A stretch of 64,000 nt of DNA from NCBI GenBank assembly GCA_035760665.1, contig DASTSN010000038.1:1-64000 (forward strand), written 5' to 3'. Each line of letters starts with the position of its first letter. The first letter of the stretch is position 1. The notes under the pieces were generated by a model that did not search any database, was not told the DNA's origin, and worked only from the letters and a program-made list of their open reading frames with translations. Below, piece by piece: positions 61,044 through 64,000 of this stretch. The position numbers were made by a program, and so were the translations under genes. This DNA comes from DASTSN01 sp035760665 (GTDB lineage: Bacteria > Bacteroidota > Bacteroidia > Chitinophagales > Chitinophagaceae).

Positions 61044-62480
61044 ATGAAACAGATTTTTGTAATTGGTTTTTTTAGTCTGGGTATACTGGCAACGGCAAAA
61101 GGATTTTCGCAGGACAGTACTGCAAAACAACTCACCCTGAAACAATGTATAGAAACAGCCATTGAAAAAAACCTTGATGTGCGACTGAGCGAGGCACAAA
61201 TGAATACCGACGAAGTGAACTGGAAACAGGCAAAACTGAACCTGCTGCCCGACCTGAACGGCACAGCCAGCCAGAGTTTTAACCAGGGAAGAAGTATTGA
61301 TCCTTTCACCAACTCTCCCGTAACGCAATCGTATAATGCTTCCAGTTATGGGCTTACCAGCGGTATCGTTTTATTTAACGGACTGGCATTACAAAACAGC
61401 ATTAAACAAAATTCGCTGGCTTACCAGGCTTCTAAAATGGATTGGGAACAACAAAAGAAAACATTAACCATTAACGTTATCCTTGCTTATTTGCGTGTGC
61501 TTAGCAACCAGGATCTCTTGGTGCAGGCAAAAAACCAGGCCGATCTGTCGGCCAGCCAGGTGCAGCGCCTTGAAATTCTGAATCAACAGGGCGCCATTGC
61601 ACCGTCTGAATTGTCAACTTTAAAAGGACAGCTGGCGGGTGACAGGTTAAGCGTGGTGAATGCTACCGCTGCTTTGCAAACAGCAAAAATTGATCTTTGT
61701 CAGCTGATGAATATCCCGTTTGATCCGGCCATGCAGTTTGAAAAAATGGAACCAGCAGATATTGCCGTAAAATATGGCGATACACCGCAGCAGATTTATC
61801 AATCCGCCCTGGAACAGCTGCCACTGGTGAAAGCGGCTGACCTGCGTAAAGAAAGCGCTGAAAAAGCGGTAAAAGTGGCAAGAGGACAACTGTTTCCACG
61901 CTTAACATTCAATGGTAATGCTTTTACCAACTACTCCAGTGTAGCCATGCAAAGTTCATATATCAATACGACGGATGTCACATCAAATGACTATGTGGTG
62001 GTCAATGGATCAAACCTGCCGGTCATTCGCAAACAGGATAATTTTTCTTCCACGAAAATCCCGTACCGCGACCAGTTGAATAACAACCTGTACACCAGCT
62101 TCAGCCTGAACCTTTCTATTCCCATCTTTAACTCACTGCAGCAGCGAAACAGGATAAAACTGGCACAGGTGAATTTGAAAACAAAGGACTATACGGCAAA
62201 AACCACCCGAACACAACTGCAGCAGGCGATTGACCAGGCTTACGTAAATATGACAACAGCCTTTGACAGTTATAAAACATTACTTGATCAGGTAAATAGT
62301 TATAATGACGCATTTTTGGCGGCGGAAATTCGGTTCAATAATGGTGTAGGAAATTCCATTGACTATCTCACCGCAAAAAATAATTTCGACAGGGCCAATA
62401 TCAGCCTGATTAATGCCCGGTATGATTATGTGCTGCGAATGAAAATCCTCGACTTTTACGAAGGGAAGCCCTTATGGTAA
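61044..62480 (+). CDS. TolC-family outer-membrane channel of the ABC locus
   Basis: A 478-residue outer-membrane factor with signal peptide (cleavage near KGFSQ, about 23). Two OEP repeats: LTLKQCIETAIEKNLDVRLSE at the start; QVQRLEILNQQGAIAPSEL and EIRFNNGVGNSIDYLTAKNN mark the equivalent helix turns. It is less similar to the TolC of the RND operon than two copies of one operon would be. It lies 157 bases after the second ATPase gene and is the natural outer-membrane exit for the HlyD-type adaptor at the other end of the locus. Confidence 0.92.
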   Translation: MKQIFVIGFFSLGILATAKGFSQDSTAKQLTLKQCIETAIEKNLDVRLSEAQMNTDEVNWKQAKLNLLPDLNGTASQSFNQGRSIDPFTNSPVTQSYNASSYGLTSGIVLFNGLALQNSIKQNSLAYQASKMDWEQQKKTLTINVILAYLRVLSNQDLLVQAKNQADLSASQVQRLEILNQQGAIAPSELSTLKGQLAGDRLSVVNATAALQTAKIDLCQLMNIPFDPAMQFEKMEPADIAVKYGDTPQQIYQSALEQLPLVKAADLRKESAEKAVKVARGQLFPRLTFNGNAFTNYSSVAMQSSYINTTDVTSNDYVVVNGSNLPVIRKQDNFSSTKIPYRDQLNNNLYTSFSLNLSIPIFNSLQQRNRIKLAQVNLKTKDYTAKTTRTQLQQAIDQAYVNMTTAFDSYKTLLDQVNSYNDAFLAAEIRFNNGVGNSIDYLTAKNNFDRANISLINARYDYVLRMKILDFYEGKPLW

Positions 62481-62498
62481 GCAGCCTTGCTGCTGCTT
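62479..62498 (+). terminator. Weak hairpin at the end of the TolC gene
   Basis: AAGCAGC-CTTGCT-GCTGCTT is a perfect 7-bp stem overlapping the TAA stop. No T run follows, so termination here is uncertain. Confidence 0.35.
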
Positions 62499-62676
62499 GT
62501 ACCCCATACCGCCGTTGCGTGCAGCGACTGCGGACAGCCGAAAAGCAGGTTTGATGTTGCAGAAGGGAAAAATTTTCAGGATGAAAATTGATTAAAATAA
62601 TTTTTTTTATACCCGTGTATTTTTTTGTATCTTCTACGCAATAATGTATTACTTTTCGGCTTAAGTAAAGGCATTC

Positions 62677-63315
62677 ATGGAAAAGAAAATATCTATTTTG
62701 CTGGTAGACGATCATAAGCTGATCCGCGATTCATGGTCTTTTGTACTCAACAGCGATCCCCGTTTTCAGGTTATAGGTGAAGCAAGTAATGCAGATGAGG
62801 CATTGGAAGTGGCAAAAACACAAAAGCCTTCCATTGTACTCATGGATGTGAATATGACGCCAACCAATGGGTTTGACGCCACCAAAGAAGTGCTCAAATA
62901 CTCTCCCGAATCAAAAGTTATTGGCGTATCGATGCACACTATGCCGGCCTATGCCAAGAAAATGCTGCAGATGGGCGCGATGGGATATGTTACCAAGAAT
63001 TCATCCAAGGAGGAAATGCTAACGGCTATCCTGGAAGTGTCAAAAGGAAAAAAATACATTTGCGAGGAAGTAAAAAGCATCCTGGCACAGCAGGAACTGG
63101 AAAAGCAAAACGAGTTTCCGGGTATGAATACCCTTACCGAACGGGAAATTGATATTATTCAACTGATCAAAGAAGGACTCTCCTCGAAAGAAATTGCTTC
63201 AAAACTCGATATTACTTTAAAAACGGTGGAAGTGCACCGTTACAACATTCTCAAAAAACTCAACCTGAAAAATACAGCGGCACTGGTGAATTTTATAAAT
63301 GCCCAGGGCCTGTAA
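62677..63315 (+). CDS. NarL/LuxR-family response regulator
   Basis: A 212-residue two-domain regulator. Receiver (1-125): D11-D12, phospho-acceptor D57 in IVLMDVNM, lysine in GYVTKNSSKEE. LuxR-type helix-turn-helix (about 145-205): LTEREIDIIQLIKEGLSSKE and TLKTVEVHRYNILKKLNL. No kinase gene is adjacent, so it is an orphan in this window. It has its own 196-base upstream region and need not belong to the export locus. Confidence 0.94.
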   Translation: MEKKISILLVDDHKLIRDSWSFVLNSDPRFQVIGEASNADEALEVAKTQKPSIVLMDVNMTPTNGFDATKEVLKYSPESKVIGVSMHTMPAYAKKMLQMGAMGYVTKNSSKEEMLTAILEVSKGKKYICEEVKSILAQQELEKQNEFPGMNTLTEREIDIIQLIKEGLSSKEIASKLDITLKTVEVHRYNILKKLNLKNTAALVNFINAQGL

Positions 63316-63360
63316 TTGTTAAAGTTCCTGCTCTGCGCATCATTTGTGCCAGGCTGGGTC

Positions 63361-64000
63361 TCATTCCTGGTAAATCCGTTCAATCGCGTCTTTATATTTC
63401 TCCATGACCACTTTTCTTTTCAGGGAAAGTTTGGGGGTCATTTCACCGGTGTCAATACTCCATTCATACGGCAGCAATTCAAATTTTTTGATTTGTTCCA
63501 CATGGTTAAAATATTTATTGAAGCTTTCCACCAGTTCTTTATACAGCGTAATCACTTTTTCATGTTTAATCATCTCTTCATTGCTGGTGTAAGCGATGCC
63601 GTTTTTGGCGCACCAGTCTTTCAGGTTTGCAAAGGAGGGAACAATAAGGGCGCCAACAAATTTTCGTTCCGGTCCCACAACCATTACCTGTTCCACGTAA
63701 ACGGATTCTTTTAATTTGTTTTCCACGGGCAACGGTGCAACGTATTTGCCGCCGCTGGTTTTAAACATTTCTTTTTTGCGGTCGGTAATTTTCAGGAATT
63801 TGTTATTTACCATCATGCCGATATCACCGGTATGAAACCAGCCATCCGTAATCACTTCGGCCGTTAATGCCGGTTGTTTGTAATAGCCCATCATGATGTT
63901 GGGCCCTTTGCAAAGAATTTCGCCATCTTCTGCAATTTTAACGTCCACTCCGTCAATCAATGGGCCAACGGTACCAAACATGCGATCTTTTTCCTGGAAG
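63361..64000 (-). CDS. Long-chain acyl-CoA ligase (AMP-binding), C-terminal part only
   Basis: About 213 residues up to the stop; the frame is open to the window edge, so the N-terminal part is outside. Visible ANL-family motifs: GEILCKGPNIMMGYYKQP, the hinge-region TDGWFHTGDIG, ITDRKKEMFKTSGGKYVAP, and the C-terminal domain with the acyl-transfer lysine region (GEMTPKLSLKRKVVMEKY). The loop KTSGGKYVAP is typical of long-chain fatty acid CoA ligases (FadD15/ACSL-like). It activates fatty acids with ATP and CoA. Convergent with the response regulator gene, 45 bases between stops. Confidence 0.93.
   Translation of the reverse strand, partial: FQEKDRMFGTVGPLIDGVDVKIAEDGEILCKGPNIMMGYYKQPALTAEVITDGWFHTGDIGMMVNNKFLKITDRKKEMFKTSGGKYVAPLPVENKLKESVYVEQVMVVGPERKFVGALIVPSFANLKDWCAKNGIAYTSNEEMIKHEKVITLYKELVESFNKYFNHVEQIKKFELLPYEWSIDTGEMTPKLSLKRKVVMEKYKDAIERIYQE

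Overview
The window reads as a chromosomal segment of a Bacteroidota bacterium, most likely of the Chitinophagaceae/Sphingobacteriales type. The signs are a TonB-dependent receptor with a carboxypeptidase-regulatory-like N-domain, a DUF5916 protein, a DUF6671 protein, AT-rich leaders with TAnnTTTG-type -7 boxes instead of E. coli-type promoters, weak Shine-Dalgarno sites, and MacB/FtsX permeases of about 800 residues next to an NtrB/NtrC pair. The genus is inference. No rRNA, tRNA, insertion sequence or CRISPR array was seen, and both window edges cut a gene.

Layout. 1-1617: a LytS-type histidine kinase (5' cut) overlapping a LytTR response regulator. 1784-5328: a LolA-like secreted protein and a TonB-dependent receptor. 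5466-10874: a Nudix-fold regulator divergent from a GH3 glycosidase, a type-B carboxylesterase and a sugar-phosphate isomerase-like protein. 11208-16954: a complete RND efflux operon (TolC, lipoprotein adaptor, AcrB-type pump). 17197-21109: a heme-motif/FG-GAP protein and a DUF5916 protein. 21197-26938 (+) and 26940-30302 (-): two convergent operons for sugar-acid or amino-sugar-acid catabolism that appear to meet at 2-keto-3-deoxygluconate (KDG). 30422-34225 (-): an operon of isocitrate dehydrogenase, two small paralogous unknown proteins, DUF6671 and the Sua5-type tRNA t6A enzyme, divergent from a LysR regulator. 35303-37994 (-): NtrB-like kinase and NtrC-like sigma-54 activator. 38304-62480 (+): a very large ABC export locus. 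62677-63315: a NarL-type response regulator. 63361-64000 (-): the C-terminal part of a long-chain acyl-CoA ligase.

The most striking region is 36-62.5 kb. It encodes an HlyD-type adaptor, a small secreted cysteine-containing protein, an ABC ATPase, eight consecutive paralogous FtsX/MacB permeases (about 19.4 kb, 785-813 aa each), a second ATPase and a TolC. By eye the permeases fall into three subfamilies in the order A-A-B-C-B-C-A-A. A strong palindrome (GTGTCCG-TTTT-CGGACAC) followed by a near-canonical -24/-12 element lies before the second ATPase. A related site plus a direct repeat sits between the NtrC gene and the adaptor gene. I infer that the NtrB/NtrC pair drives the locus with sigma-54. 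The number of permeases served by two ATPases and one adaptor/TolC pair, and their substrate, are open questions.

In the sugar-acid cluster the minus-strand enzymes (dehydrogenase, lactonase, IlvD/Edd dehydratase) would turn a sugar into KDG. The plus-strand genes (GntP permease, RidA, KDG kinase, KDPG aldolase, PLP fold-III enzyme, M19 dipeptidase) would import a sugar acid or D-amino compound and feed the same kinase and aldolase. These assignments rest on family recognition from sequence by eye. No database search was run.
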